From JAXMCI01 sp046349435 (GTDB taxonomy: Bacteria; Pseudomonadota; Alphaproteobacteria; Dongiales; Dongiaceae), in assembly GCA_046349435.1 (NCBI GenBank), contig JAXMCI010000025.1, forward strand, positions 1 to 64,000: a DNA stretch of 64,000 bases. Direction: 5' to 3'. Positions 42,856 through 51,075 of the stretch are shown piece after piece. The position numbers and the translations under genes were made by a program. Within the stretch, counting starts at the first letter, position 1; every line of letters starts with the position of its first letter. The notes under the pieces are model-generated. The model was not told the DNA's origin. It saw nothing but the letters and a program-made list of their open reading frames with translations, and did no database searches.

Positions 42856-44556
42856 AGGGGCGACGACGGCGAGCCGGCCGGCGCGGTACTGCTCGCGCGC
42901 CGCGATCCGCTGCAGCTTGCCGCTGGTGGTGCGGGGCAGGGTGGCCGGCCGGATCAGCAGGATGGCGGCCGGATCGATCTCGTGCGCGGCGACCACCGCG
43001 CCGCGGATGGCGGCGAGCAGCGCCGGTGCGTCGAGGTCGCGCAGCGCGCGGCGGCCGAGCTCCTGCACCACGACCAGCTGCTCGGTGCCGTCCCGCTCGA
43101 TGGCGAAGGCGATCGTGCTGTCGGGCACCAGCGCCGGATGGCTGGCGGCGACGGTGGCCTCGATGTCGTGGGCGGCGTGGTTGCGCCCGCGCACGATGAT
43201 CACCTCCTTGCGCCGCCCGAGCACGTAGAGCTCGTCCTCGATCAGCGCCCCGAGGTCGCCGCTGCGCAGGAACGGGCCGGTCCCGTCCGCGAGCCGTGCG
43301 GCGAAGGTCTCGGCCGTCGCCTCGGGCCGGTTCCAGTAGCCCTGCGCCACGGCCGGGCCGGCGATCCAGACCTCGCCCACCGCGCCCTCGGCCAGCGCCG
43401 TGCGGCGCTCGGGATCGACGATGCGGATCTCGTGGCCGTCGAGCGCGCTGCCGTTGGAGACGGCCAGGGTGGTGCCGCCGCCCGGGGCGGCGATCGCCCG
43501 GACCGCCGGCCGCCGCCCGCGCCGGCCGTTGGTCACCTGCAGCGTCGTCTCGGCCATGCCGTAGCCGGGATAGAAGGCGGCGGGATCGAAGCCGAAGCGG
43601 GCGAAGCGGGCGGCGAAGCGCTCGAGCGTCGCCGGGCGCGGCGGCTCGCCGCCGGACACCGCGCAGCGCCAGCTCGACAGGTCAAGCGCGTCGGGCGGCG
43701 GCACGCCGCAGCAGAGCTCGTAGGCGAAGTTGGGCGCGGCGCTGACGCTGCCGCGATGCTCGGCGATGGCGCGCAGCCAGCGCAGCGGATCCTGCAGGAA
43801 GGCGGCCGGCGCCATGATCACGGTCGACTGGCCGAAATGCACCGGCTGCAGGATGGTGCCGATCAGGCCGAGATCGTGGTAGGGCGGCAGCCAGGAGACG
43901 TGGACGTCGCGCTCGTCGAAGCGGCAGCGCGCCGCCGTCGCCGCGATGTTGGCCGTCAGGTTGCCGTGGCTGACCATGACGCCCTTGGGCCGGCCGGTCG
44001 TCCCCGAGGTGTATTGCAGGAAGGCGAGGTCGCCGGCGCCGAGGGCCGGCCGCGGCGGGGCCGCGGCGGGCGGCAGCGCATCGACGGCGAGCGCCGGCGG
44101 CAGCCGGCCCTCGCCCCAGCCCTGCAGCCGACCGCCGGTCTCGGCCAGGGTCAGCGTAAGCCGCGCGCCGCAATCCCCGGCGATCGCGGCGAGCCGCCCG
44201 AGATGCCGGGCGTTGCGCGGCGGGTAGGCTGGCACGGCGACCACGCCGGCCAGCAGGCAGCCGTAGAAGGCGGCGACGTAGTCGAGCCCGGGCGGGCAGA
44301 GGATCAGGGCGCGGTCGCCCGGCGCGCCGCGCTCGCCGATCGCGGCGGCGACCGCCCCGGCGCGCGCCAGCAGCCCGGCATAGGAGAGCTGCCGCCGCTC
44401 GGGCTCGGCGGCGCGGAAGATCAGCTCGGTGAAGGCAATGCGCCCGCCATGCGCGGCGGCACGCTCTCGCAGCGTGTCCCCCAGCGTGAGGAACGGACCG
44501 ACCCCTGCGGGCGGCTGGTCGACTGCCGACCGCCGCCCGTCTCCGCGAAACGTCAT
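42811..44556 (-). CDS. Fatty acyl-AMP ligase (FAAL), loading domain of the PKS
   Basis: 581 aa as written. It activates a fatty acid as acyl-adenylate and passes it to a carrier protein rather than to CoA. It shows the FAAL start LTLGDTLRERAAAHGGRIAFTEL, the AMP motif LQYTSGTTGRPKGVMVSHGNL, WLPPYHDLGLIGTILQP (typical of FAALs, not of acyl-CoA synthetases), YPGYGMAETTLQV and a C-terminal TSGKLQR. As written it ends at a TGA at 42811 after an Arg-rich tail. Adding one C in the C-run near 42857 would continue it as PWQAGEAAPGAAGDGLIEALA into the PKS. ATG 44556 precedes the domain by ~25 residues, without a clear ribosome site. Confidence 0.92.
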   Translation of the reverse strand: MTFRGDGRRSAVDQPPAGVGPFLTLGDTLRERAAAHGGRIAFTELIFRAAEPERRQLSYAGLLARAGAVAAAIGERGAPGDRALILCPPGLDYVAAFYGCLLAGVVAVPAYPPRNARHLGRLAAIAGDCGARLTLTLAETGGRLQGWGEGRLPPALAVDALPPAAAPPRPALGAGDLAFLQYTSGTTGRPKGVMVSHGNLTANIAATAARCRFDERDVHVSWLPPYHDLGLIGTILQPVHFGQSTVIMAPAAFLQDPLRWLRAIAEHRGSVSAAPNFAYELCCGVPPPDALDLSSWRCAVSGGEPPRPATLERFAARFARFGFDPAAFYPGYGMAETTLQVTNGRRGRRPAVRAIAAPGGGTTLAVSNGSALDGHEIRIVDPERRTALAEGAVGEVWIAGPAVAQGYWNRPEATAETFAARLADGTGPFLRSGDLGALIEDELYVLGRRKEVIIVRGRNHAAHDIEATVAASHPALVPDSTIAFAIERDGTEQLVVVQELGRRALRDLDAPALLAAIRGAVVAAHEIDPAAILLIRPATLPRTTSGKLQRIAAREQYRAGRLAVVAPGRPARRRRARQGTA

Positions 44557-44709
44557 CAGGCACCCACGCGACGCCGCGGGCGTCCGCGGCTGCTCGGCCC
44601 ATCCTAGTCGCGGCCGGCGGCCGGGTGCCACCCTGCCCCCGGCCTCAGGGCCGCCTCAGGGCGGCCTCAGGCGATGCTCCGGCCGCCGCGGGCGCGACGC
44701 CCGGCCGCG

Positions 44710-46428
44710 TCAGGCGACCGTGTAGTCGCGGTACTTCTCGAGCAGCCGCTTCGGCTTCTTCAGCGCGTCGCGGCGGAACGGCTCGCCGAGCTCCTGGGTC
44801 AGCATCAGCTCGAGCACGGTCGGCCGCCCGGAGGCGATCGCCTGGCGCAGCCCGTCGCCGATCTCGCCGGGATGGGACACGGTGATGCCGTTGGCGCCCA
44901 TCGCCCGGGCGATCGCCGCGAAGCTCGGATTCTCCAGGTTGGTGCCGATGTAGCGGTCGGCGTAGTAGTCGATCTGGTTCTTCTTCTCCGCACCCCACTG
45001 GCCGTTGTTGAACACCACGGCGATCGCCGGGATGTTCTCGCGCACGCAGGTCAGCACCTCGGCCAGGCTCATGCCCCAGGCGCCGTCGCCGACATAGGCG
45101 ATCGCCGGGCGGTCGGGCCGCGCCACCTTGGCGCCGACCGCCGTCGGGAAGGCATAGCCGCAATTGCCGAAGCTCATCGCCGCGAAGAAGCTGGGCGCGC
45201 TGTCGAAGCGCAGGTAGCTGTTCGAGGTCGAGCAGACATTGCCGATGTCGGTCGAGACCATGGCGTCGGCCGGCATCGCCTTCTCGAGCTCGCGCAGGGC
45301 GCGGCGCGGGCTGGCCGGGCTGCCCTCGGCGGCCGACAGGCCGGTCAGCTCCTGCTCCCAGGAGTCCTTCTGCTTCCTGAGCTCGGCCAGCCGCTGCTCG
45401 CGCGTCTCGTGCGCCGCCACCTTGACGTTGGCGGTGCGCAGCCGGCGCAGGATCTCGGCCGCCGCCTCGCGGGCGTCGCCGTTGACCCCGACCGAGACCG
45501 GCTTGACCAGGCCCAGCATGCGGGCGTCGGCGTCGACCTGGATGATCTTGGCGTCCTTCGGCCAGTACTCGATGCCGTATTGCGGCAGCGTGCCGAACGG
45601 CCCGAGCCGGGTGCCGAGCGCCAGCACCACGTCGGCCTGGGCGATCAGCCGCATCGCCGCCTTGGAGCCCATGTAGCCCAGCGGCCCGCACATCAGCGGG
45701 TGGCCCTTGGGGAAGGCGTCGTTGTGCAGGTAGGAGGTCACCACCGGGCACTGCAGGTGCTCGGCCAGCGCCACCGCCTCGGCGCCGCCGCCCGCCATCA
45801 CCACGCCGCCGCCGGCGATCATCACCGGGAAGCGGGCGCCGGCCAGCAGGGTCGCCGCCTCGTCGAGGCTCTCCGCGCTGCCCGGGCCGCGGCCGATGGC
45901 CAGCGGCTGCGGGATGGCGACGTCGATCTCGCCGTAGAAGTTGTCGCGCGGGATGTTCAGCTGCACCGGCCCGCGCTCCAGCATGGCGAGGTGGAAGGCG
46001 CGGTTGGTCAGCTCGGCCATCCGCTCGGGCCGGCTGACATGGGCCTGGTACTTGGTGATCTTGGAGAAGATCGGCAGCTGCTCGGTCTCCTGGAAGCCGC
46101 CGAGCCCCATCGTGCCCGAGCCGGTCTCCGGCGTGATCATCACGACCGGCGAGTGCGCCCAGTAGGCCGCCGCGATCGCAGTGACGAAGTTGGTGATGCC
46201 CGGCCCGTTCTGGGCGATGCAGACGCCGGGCTTGTTGAGCACCCGGGAGTAGCCGTCGGCCATGTGCCCGGCGCCCTGCTCGTGCGCCACCGAGATGAAG
46301 CGGATGCCGGCCGGCTCGAACAGGTCGAGCGCGTCCATGTAGGCCGAGCCGACGATGCCGAAGACGTGCTTCACCCCGTTGGCGGCCAGGGTCTCGACCA
46401 GCGCCTCGCTGGGCGTCATGCGGGTCAT
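44710..46428 (-). CDS. xsc: Sulfoacetaldehyde acetyltransferase
   Basis: Thiamine-diphosphate enzyme that converts sulfoacetaldehyde and phosphate to acetyl phosphate and sulfite, a key step in taurine and other C2-sulfonate breakdown. It has the ThDP-family layout: N-terminal PYR domain with AHEQGAGHMADGYSR (catalytic Glu) and QNGPGITNFVTAIA, a central domain, then the PP domain with the ThDP motif YVGDGAWGMSLAEVLTCVRE. FGNCGYAFPTAVGAKVA and FNNGQWGAEKKNQ are Xsc-type and separate it from acetolactate synthase. ATG 46428, with GGAG eight bases upstream, gives 572 aa. It lies 100 bp after the MocR gene, and a CTGGACCTAT box sits in that gap. Confidence 0.92.
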   Translation of the reverse strand: MTRMTPSEALVETLAANGVKHVFGIVGSAYMDALDLFEPAGIRFISVAHEQGAGHMADGYSRVLNKPGVCIAQNGPGITNFVTAIAAAYWAHSPVVMITPETGSGTMGLGGFQETEQLPIFSKITKYQAHVSRPERMAELTNRAFHLAMLERGPVQLNIPRDNFYGEIDVAIPQPLAIGRGPGSAESLDEAATLLAGARFPVMIAGGGVVMAGGGAEAVALAEHLQCPVVTSYLHNDAFPKGHPLMCGPLGYMGSKAAMRLIAQADVVLALGTRLGPFGTLPQYGIEYWPKDAKIIQVDADARMLGLVKPVSVGVNGDAREAAAEILRRLRTANVKVAAHETREQRLAELRKQKDSWEQELTGLSAAEGSPASPRRALRELEKAMPADAMVSTDIGNVCSTSNSYLRFDSAPSFFAAMSFGNCGYAFPTAVGAKVARPDRPAIAYVGDGAWGMSLAEVLTCVRENIPAIAVVFNNGQWGAEKKNQIDYYADRYIGTNLENPSFAAIARAMGANGITVSHPGEIGDGLRQAIASGRPTVLELMLTQELGEPFRRDALKKPKRLLEKYRDYTVA

Positions 46429-46483
46429 GGAATTCGCTCCCGGTTGCGGGCGCGCCTCGCTGGAGCGCCTCGGTTCGGCCGGC

Positions 46484-46520
46484 AGCATAGGCGGGCGGCC
46501 CGCGGCGGCGATAGGTCCAG
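46484..46520 (-). promoter_or_regulatory. TauR-type box and -10 element before xsc
   Basis: On the minus strand CTGGACCTAT (46511-46520) is followed, 31 bases from its start, by TATGCT (46484-46489), a plausible -10. A degenerate half, CTGGCG, lies 17 bp upstream. TauR, a MocR-type activator of taurine genes in Rhodobacter, is reported to bind direct repeats of CTGGAC. The same 10-mer with almost the same spacing to a -10 stands before the aminotransferase gene at 51002. Confidence 0.6.
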
Positions 46521-46527
46521 CCCCGGC

Positions 46528-48057
46528 CTATCCCTGGCGCCAGCCGGCCCGCCGCCGCGGCGCCGGCGCGAACTCGGCGACCAGCGCGGCCAGCCGGGCG
46601 ATGCCGGGCTCGATCCGCTCCTGCGGGATCGAGGAGAAGCCCAGGCGCAGATGGTTGGCGCCGTCGCCCGCCATGAAGAACACCGCGCCCGGCTCGATCA
46701 GGATGCCGGCCGCCCGCGCGCGCTCGGCCAGACCGTGGCGTCGAGCGACGGCGGGCCGGCCAGCCAGTAGCTGGAGCCGCCGAGCCCGCCGCGGCAGGCG
46801 AAGCCCGGCAGGTGCCGGGCGATCGCCGCGGCGAGGATCTCGGCGCGCGCCGCCATCACGTGGCGCATGCGCTGCAGCAGCGCGTCGTGGTGGCCGAGCG
46901 ACAGGAACAGCGCCACGGCGCGCTGGTTGTTGGCCGGCGGCTGGCGCACCATCAGCCGGCGCAGCGCGCGGGCCGCCGCGATCACCGGCGCCGGCGCCAC
47001 GAGGTAGCCGAGCCGGAGGCCGGGGGCGAGCGTCTTGGACAGGCTGCCGACATAGAGCACGCGCTGGCCGGCATCGAGGCTCTTCAGCGCCGCCAGCGGC
47101 GGCCGCGCGAAGTTGCTCTCGACCTCGTAATCGTCCTCGATCAGCACGATGTCGCGCTCGGCCGCCAGGCGCAGCAGCGCCTCGCGGCGCGCCAGCGGCA
47201 GGGTCACCGTGGTCGGGCACTGGTGGCTGGGGGTGACGTAGACATAGTCGCAGCCGGCGAGGGCCGCGTCCGGCACGATGCCCTCGCCGTCGACGCCGAG
47301 CCCGACCAGCCGGCCGGCCTTGAGCGCGAAGATGTTGCGCGCGTCGGGATATCCGGGATCCTCGACCCCGACGACGCTGGCCGGCGTCAGCAGCAGCTCG
47401 CCGAGCAGGAAGAGCGCGTGCTGCGCGCCGATCGTCACCAGGATCTCGTCGGGCGAGGCCCAGACGCCGCGCCGCGGCAGGATGCGGGTGCGCAGCTGCT
47501 CGATCAGCAGCGGGTCGTCCTCCTCGACCCGGTCGGGCGCCCAGTCGCGCACGTCGGCGACGCTGAGCGCCAGCCGGCAGCATTCCCGCCACTCGGCGAG
47601 CGGGAACAAGGCCGGGTCGAACTGGCCGTAGAGGAACGGGTAGGGGTAGCGCTGCCAGTCCGGCGGCTTGCTGATGTTGCGCTGCCCGTCGAGGTCGTGG
47701 CGCAGCCGCGCCGCCCAGTCCGGGCCGCCCGCCTGCCCTTCCGCCGCCAAGGCCGGCGGGCTCGCCTCGGCCCAGCCGCCGGCGAGCTCGCGGCTGACGA
47801 AGTAGCCGCTGCGCTCGCGCGACACCAGCAGCCCCTCGTCGACCATCTGCTGGTAGGCGAGCACCACGGTGTTGCGCGCCACGCCGAGCACCTCGGAGAG
47901 CTCGCGGCTCGACGGCACCGGATCGCCCGGCAGCAGCGCCCGCTCGGCACCGCCGCCGCCAGCATCTGGCGGATCGCGTCTGCAGCGGCGTGCGCCCGTC
48001 CCCGGAAAGGCGGAACAGCCGCTCCCACATGGTGCGCGACGGGCGGCGAATCGACAT
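46528..48057 (-). CDS. MocR-family regulator (GntR HTH + aminotransferase fold), TauR-like, three frame breaks
   Basis: About 510 aa after correction. The N-terminal winged helix is split over three frames: MWERLFRLSGDGRTPLQT, then IRQMLAAAV-SGR, then LLPGDPVPSSRELSEVLGVARNTVVLAYQQM. One missing base near 47973 and one near 47940 restore it. The body is a class I aminotransferase fold with VGVEDPGYPDARN, YVTPSHQCPTTVTLP, LIEDDYEVESNF and the PLP Lys in VGSLSKTLAPGLRLGYL. A third missing base near 46733 hides the C-terminus, which continues as LAERARAAGILIEPGAVFF and ends at a TAG at 46528. Such proteins sense amino compounds through PLP. Its position before xsc and the shared CTGGACCTAT boxes suggest it is the taurine regulator TauR. 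The start at ATG 48057 is tentative. Confidence 0.82.
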   Translation of the reverse strand: MSIRRPSRTMWERLFRLSGDGRTPLQTRSARCWRRRCRAGAAAGRSGAVEPRALRGARRGAQHRGARLPADGRRGAAGVARAQRLLRQPRARRRLGRGEPAGLGGGRAGGRPGLGGAAAPRPRRAAQHQQAAGLAALPLPVPLRPVRPGLVPARRVAGMLPAGAQRRRRARLGARPGRGGRPAADRAAAHPHPAAARRLGLARRDPGDDRRAARALPARRAAADAGQRRRGRGSRISRRAQHLRAQGRPAGRARRRRRGHRAGRGPRRLRLCLRHPQPPVPDHGDPAAGAPRGAAAPGGRARHRADRGRLRGREQLRAAAAGGAEEPRCRPARALCRQPVQDARPRPPARLPRGAGAGDRGGPRAAPADGAPAAGQQPARRGAVPVARPPRRAAAAHAPRDGGARRDPRRGDRPAPAGLRLPRRARRLQLLAGRPAVARRHGLAERARAAGILIEPGAVFFMAGDGANHLRLGFSSIPQERIEPGIARLAALVAEFAPAPRRRAGWRQG

Positions 48058-48070
48058 TCGCCCCAGGGGT

Positions 48071-48092
48071 CCTGCGCTGTCCTCTGCGCAGG
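48071..48092. promoter_or_regulatory. Inverted repeat upstream of the MocR gene
   Basis: CCTGCGC-tgtcctct-GCGCAGG is a perfect 7-bp dyad 14 bp upstream of the proposed MocR start. It could be an autoregulatory site or a leader hairpin. Evidence is position only. Confidence 0.3.
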
Positions 48093-48299
48093 ATCCCCAC
48101 CGACCCGCAGCCGGTTCGGCGGGCGGCACGCGGCGACTTGACGGACATCGCCGACGCGGATCACGCTCGGGGCAGTGCCGCGTCTCTGGCGTCTTCACGC
48201 AGACGCGGAACTTGGCCAGCACCCGGTGGCGCTGTTTCGCATCTCCCCGTGAGCGGCATCCTGCGAGCGCGCTCTCGGCGGAGGTTCCAGGGAGTAATG

Positions 48300-48620
48300 A
48301 AGTAGACGCCTGTTTGCCGACGATCACGCGGTAGAACGCGCGTTCGCGTGCCGAGTTTCACGTTGCCGCACCTGGCCGCTTGCGTCACCGACGGATAGTC
48401 CTTGTCCGGCGACGGATGGCGCCTCGAATATCGGGTCCACCGCACACTCCTCCGGCAGCCCGTCCCGCATGATCGCGAGATAATCGTCGAGCTTCAGTGA
48501 CGGTCCGGCCGCCAGCCATGACCGTGAGCATGTCGGTCCAGCTCTCGACCGTCTGGTACGTATTCGAGAAACTCCATCCTTGATGCGATTCGTCCGAGAT
48601 CAACCATCCGGCAGCGGCGC
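48300..48620 (-). pseudogene. Second, fragmented copy of a secreted-protein gene
   Basis: On the minus strand, pieces in different frames line up with one family. They are FLEYVPDG and SWTDMLTVMAGG (48510-48580), LDDYLAIMRDGLPEEC (about 48450-48490), and RVIVGK plus VYFITPWNLRRERA (48270-48335). They parallel EVYRVILGKTALYLLERM and the KWTDNLTLGV part of the neighbouring copy at 48730-49250. At least three frame changes are needed. It is either a decayed paralogue or a gene hidden by assembly indels; I favour decay, since no single-base repair gives a whole gene. Confidence 0.55.
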
Positions 48621-48729
48621 GTCGAGCTGCTCCGTGCCACCGTGCCCAGCCGCCGAGGCGGGAGCTCCACGGCTCGGGCATTGCTCGACACCTGCCTGCC
48701 ACTCACAGAGTAGGTCTCGCAAAGCGCCA

Positions 48730-49250
48730 GCGCGCCTCGCGAGCCGGGTAAGCGAGACATCGCCCACCGTTCCTTCGGCGGGAAGCCCATCCGCTCTAAC
48801 AGGTATAAGGCCGTCTTGCCGAGAATCACGCGATAGACCTCCCATCCGCTCTGTTCGCCCCTTGCCTTGCCACAGAACGACCAGGGCGCTCTGGTGGTTT
48901 CGCTCGACGAGATCTTCAACGGCTCCAGAATCGCTTGCAGCGCATTGCTGAAAGCATCTCTGATCTGGTCGATAAAATAAGAAAGACCGTCGCTTGTCGG
49001 ACCACGACCGGTCACCCCAAGCGTCAAGTTATCTGTCCATTTTTGGAGGGATTGTCCTCTTGGCATGTAGTAGAAAATGTGGAAGTCCTGGTCCGACTTC
49101 TCTTCGTGAACCAGATCACCCATCCACGACAAATGAGGACTGCGGCGGGCGACCCGATCACGGGTTGGCACGCGCCGAGCCAGGCGCAAACGAGATCAGC
49201 AGAAGGGTCAGCAGTAGAACGGACGGCTGCGCCGGCGGGCGCGAGAAGAC
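48730..49250 (-). pseudogene. Secreted protein of unknown function, first copy, signal peptide out of frame
   Basis: A signal peptide, PSVLLLTLLLISFAPGSARA, is encoded at about 49160-49225 and its frame stops right after it (ANP then TGA at 49158). The mature part continues in another frame: SWMGDLVHEEKSDQDFHIFYYMPRGQ, QKWTDNLTLGVTGRG, WSFCGKARGEQSG and YRVILGKTALYLLERMG. This layout (periplasmic protein with a W-T-D/E-x-L-T-V motif, a conserved Cys and a final FK/YRV-x-x-G segment) matches a family of uncharacterised alphaproteobacterial exported proteins. One indel near 49155 would restore it, so it may be intact in reality. Confidence 0.5.
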
Positions 49251-49518
49251 GGGAACCGTCGAACGCGCCGTTGCGGCGTCCGCAACCAACTTGTCCTGGG
49301 CATGCGGCGGAGGTCCCACGATTGTTGCCGCTTCTCTGCTATCGGAGATTGGATGCGCCGACGTCCTGTGCAATGCTCCGGCTGCGGTGCGATGCGGGTC
49401 TGGTGGCTCACGACCGCCCTACGGTGGTGGCGCTTGTCCGGCTGAGGGATCCCATGCGCATCGACTTGACGAAGCTGCTCGCGGAACGCCCGGTGTCGGG
49501 CCCAACCGGGTTGAGCGC

Positions 49519-50050
49519 ATGACGATCACCGGCCGCCGCCTGGAGGTCCTGGTCGGCGGCTTCCCGTGGTGGAGCGCGGAGCCGGGAAGAGGGCGCCCAT
49601 GGCTCCACCTCGATCACGCTGATCTTCGAGGAACGCCCTGGCGCGGCTGCCTGCCTGTCGGCGACCCGTACGGCCACGATCGAAGACGGTTGCCTGGCGG
49701 ACGTCGGCTGGCCCAGCCGGCGGCCGACGAGATCTACTGCAACGGCCCGCTCGATCCCATCGCCCTCTACACCCTGTTGCAGGACCGGTCGACGCTGACG
49801 CGCCTGGGCCGAGGACCTGCTGCCAGTGCGACGGCTGTCCGAGTTCCTGCGGCTCGCATCCTGCAGGTCGTTCATGCTCGCCCGGACGCCGGCCGCCCTC
49901 ACCGGGCTGCTGCGCTCCGAGCTCGACCGGCAGCAGGTCCCGTACACGGTCCTCGCAAGGCAGGCGGGCGTCGAGAGCCGTCTCTGGGTCCGCTTGGCCG
50001 GAGGGAGCTTCTTGTGTGAGAGAGCTTTCGCGGAGATCGACGTTCAATGA
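49519..50050 (+). CDS. Unrecognised gene upstream of the ADP-ribosylglycohydrolase, probably with frame breaks
   Basis: Evidence for coding is positional. A frame beginning at ATG 49519 (TITGRRLEVLVGGFPWW) runs to DEIYCNGPLDPIALYTLLQD near 49790. A second frame at 49826-50050 reads LRSELDRQQVPYTVLARQAGV and ends in a TGA that overlaps the next ATG as ATGA. Joined by a frame change near 49800 they would make ~175 aa. The second part resembles a small helix-turn-helix (DUF6471-like) but weakly. I cannot assign a function. Confidence 0.35.
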
Positions 50051-50961
50051 CGATGACCGCGACATCATCGCGCGACCGGGCGATCGGCGCGCTGCTCGGG
50101 CTCGCCGTCGGCGACGCGGTCGGCACGACCCTCGAGTTCTCCGAGCGCGATTGGCAGCCGCCGCTGCTCGACATGATCGGCGGCGGTCCCTTCGGGCTGC
50201 GCCCCGGGGTCTGGACGGACGACACCTCCATGGCCCTGTGTCTTGCCGACAGCTTGCTTGCGGCGGACGGGCTGGACCGGCTCGACCTGATGCGCCGGTT
50301 CCTGGGCTGGATGGAGCGGGGCGAGAACACCGTCGATGGCAGGTGCTTCGACATCGGCATGGCGACCCGTGCGGCGCTGAGCCGCTTCTGCGACAGCGGT
50401 GATCCGATCGCGGGGAGCCGGGATCCGATGTCGGCCGGCAACGGATCCCTGATGCGGCTGGCGCCGGTGGCGATCCGCTGGCATCGCGATGCGGCCCGGG
50501 CCGTCCTCGAGGCTCGCCGGCAGAGCGAGACGACGCACGCGGCCGCGGCGGCGCTCGATGCCTGCGCCTATTTCGCCAATCTCCTCGTCCAGGCGATCGG
50601 CGGCGGGAGCCGCACGGAGGTCCTGCAGCCGATCGATCTCGAGGGCGATCCGGCGGTCCGGCAGGTCGCGTCCGGGAGCTGGCTCGGCAAGTCGCGCGGA
50701 CGCATCGAGTCCTCCGGCTATGTCGTCCATACCCTGGAGGCGGCCCTGTGGTCGGTGGCCGGGGCCGCGAGCTTCGAGGACGCCGTGCTGCGGGCGGCCA
50801 ACCTGGCCGACGACGCCGACACGGTGGCCGCGGTGGCGGGGCAGCTTGCGGGCGCGCTCTGGGGCGTCTCCGGAATTCCGCCGCACTGGCGCGACCGGCT
50901 GGCCTGGCGCGACGACATCGAGGCGCGGGCCGCCGCTCTCTTCGACAAGGGGCTCGCCTGA
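50047..50961 (+). CDS. ADP-ribosylglycohydrolase (DraG family)
   Basis: 304 aa. Hydrolyses ADP-ribose from protein side chains or other ADP-ribosylated targets using a di-magnesium centre. All family motifs are present: GALLGLAVGDAVGTTLEF, VWTDDTSMALCLADSL (metal Thr-Asp-Asp), SAGNGSLMRLAPVAI and LADDADTVAAVAGQLAGALWG (metal Asp-x-Asp-Thr). No DraT or nitrogenase gene is near, so it is unlikely to be nitrogenase-specific. It could reverse a toxin-type or other ADP-ribosylation. ATG 50047 overlaps the upstream frame as ATGA; GGAG lies 11 bases before it. Confidence 0.9.
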   Translation: MTMTATSSRDRAIGALLGLAVGDAVGTTLEFSERDWQPPLLDMIGGGPFGLRPGVWTDDTSMALCLADSLLAADGLDRLDLMRRFLGWMERGENTVDGRCFDIGMATRAALSRFCDSGDPIAGSRDPMSAGNGSLMRLAPVAIRWHRDAARAVLEARRQSETTHAAAAALDACAYFANLLVQAIGGGSRTEVLQPIDLEGDPAVRQVASGSWLGKSRGRIESSGYVVHTLEAALWSVAGAASFEDAVLRAANLADDADTVAAVAGQLAGALWGVSGIPPHWRDRLAWRDDIEARAAALFDKGLA

Positions 50962-51001
50962 GCGCCGGCCGCGGGCGCTTGTCCCAAGCATTTCCCGGCG
51001 C

Positions 51002-51037
51002 CTGGACCTATGGGGCGGTGTGGCGGGTCCCTATCCT
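51002..51037 (+). promoter_or_regulatory. TauR-type box and -10 element before the aminotransferase
   Basis: CTGGACCTAT (51002-51011) is followed, 30 bases from its start, by TATCCT (51032-51037), a plausible -10. A degenerate half CTTGTC lies exactly 18 bp upstream (50978-50983). The arrangement matches the site before xsc. Confidence 0.6.
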
Positions 51038-51075
51038 GGCGCGGCCGCAAAGCTCGCAAACCGGGGACCGCCGCC

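Noticed and set aside
48994..50019. A 341-codon plus-strand frame before the ADP-ribosylglycohydrolase
   Set aside because: Its first half is antisense to the exported-protein gene and its end is out of frame with the better-supported 49826-50050 part; only the 49519 start onward is kept, at low confidence.
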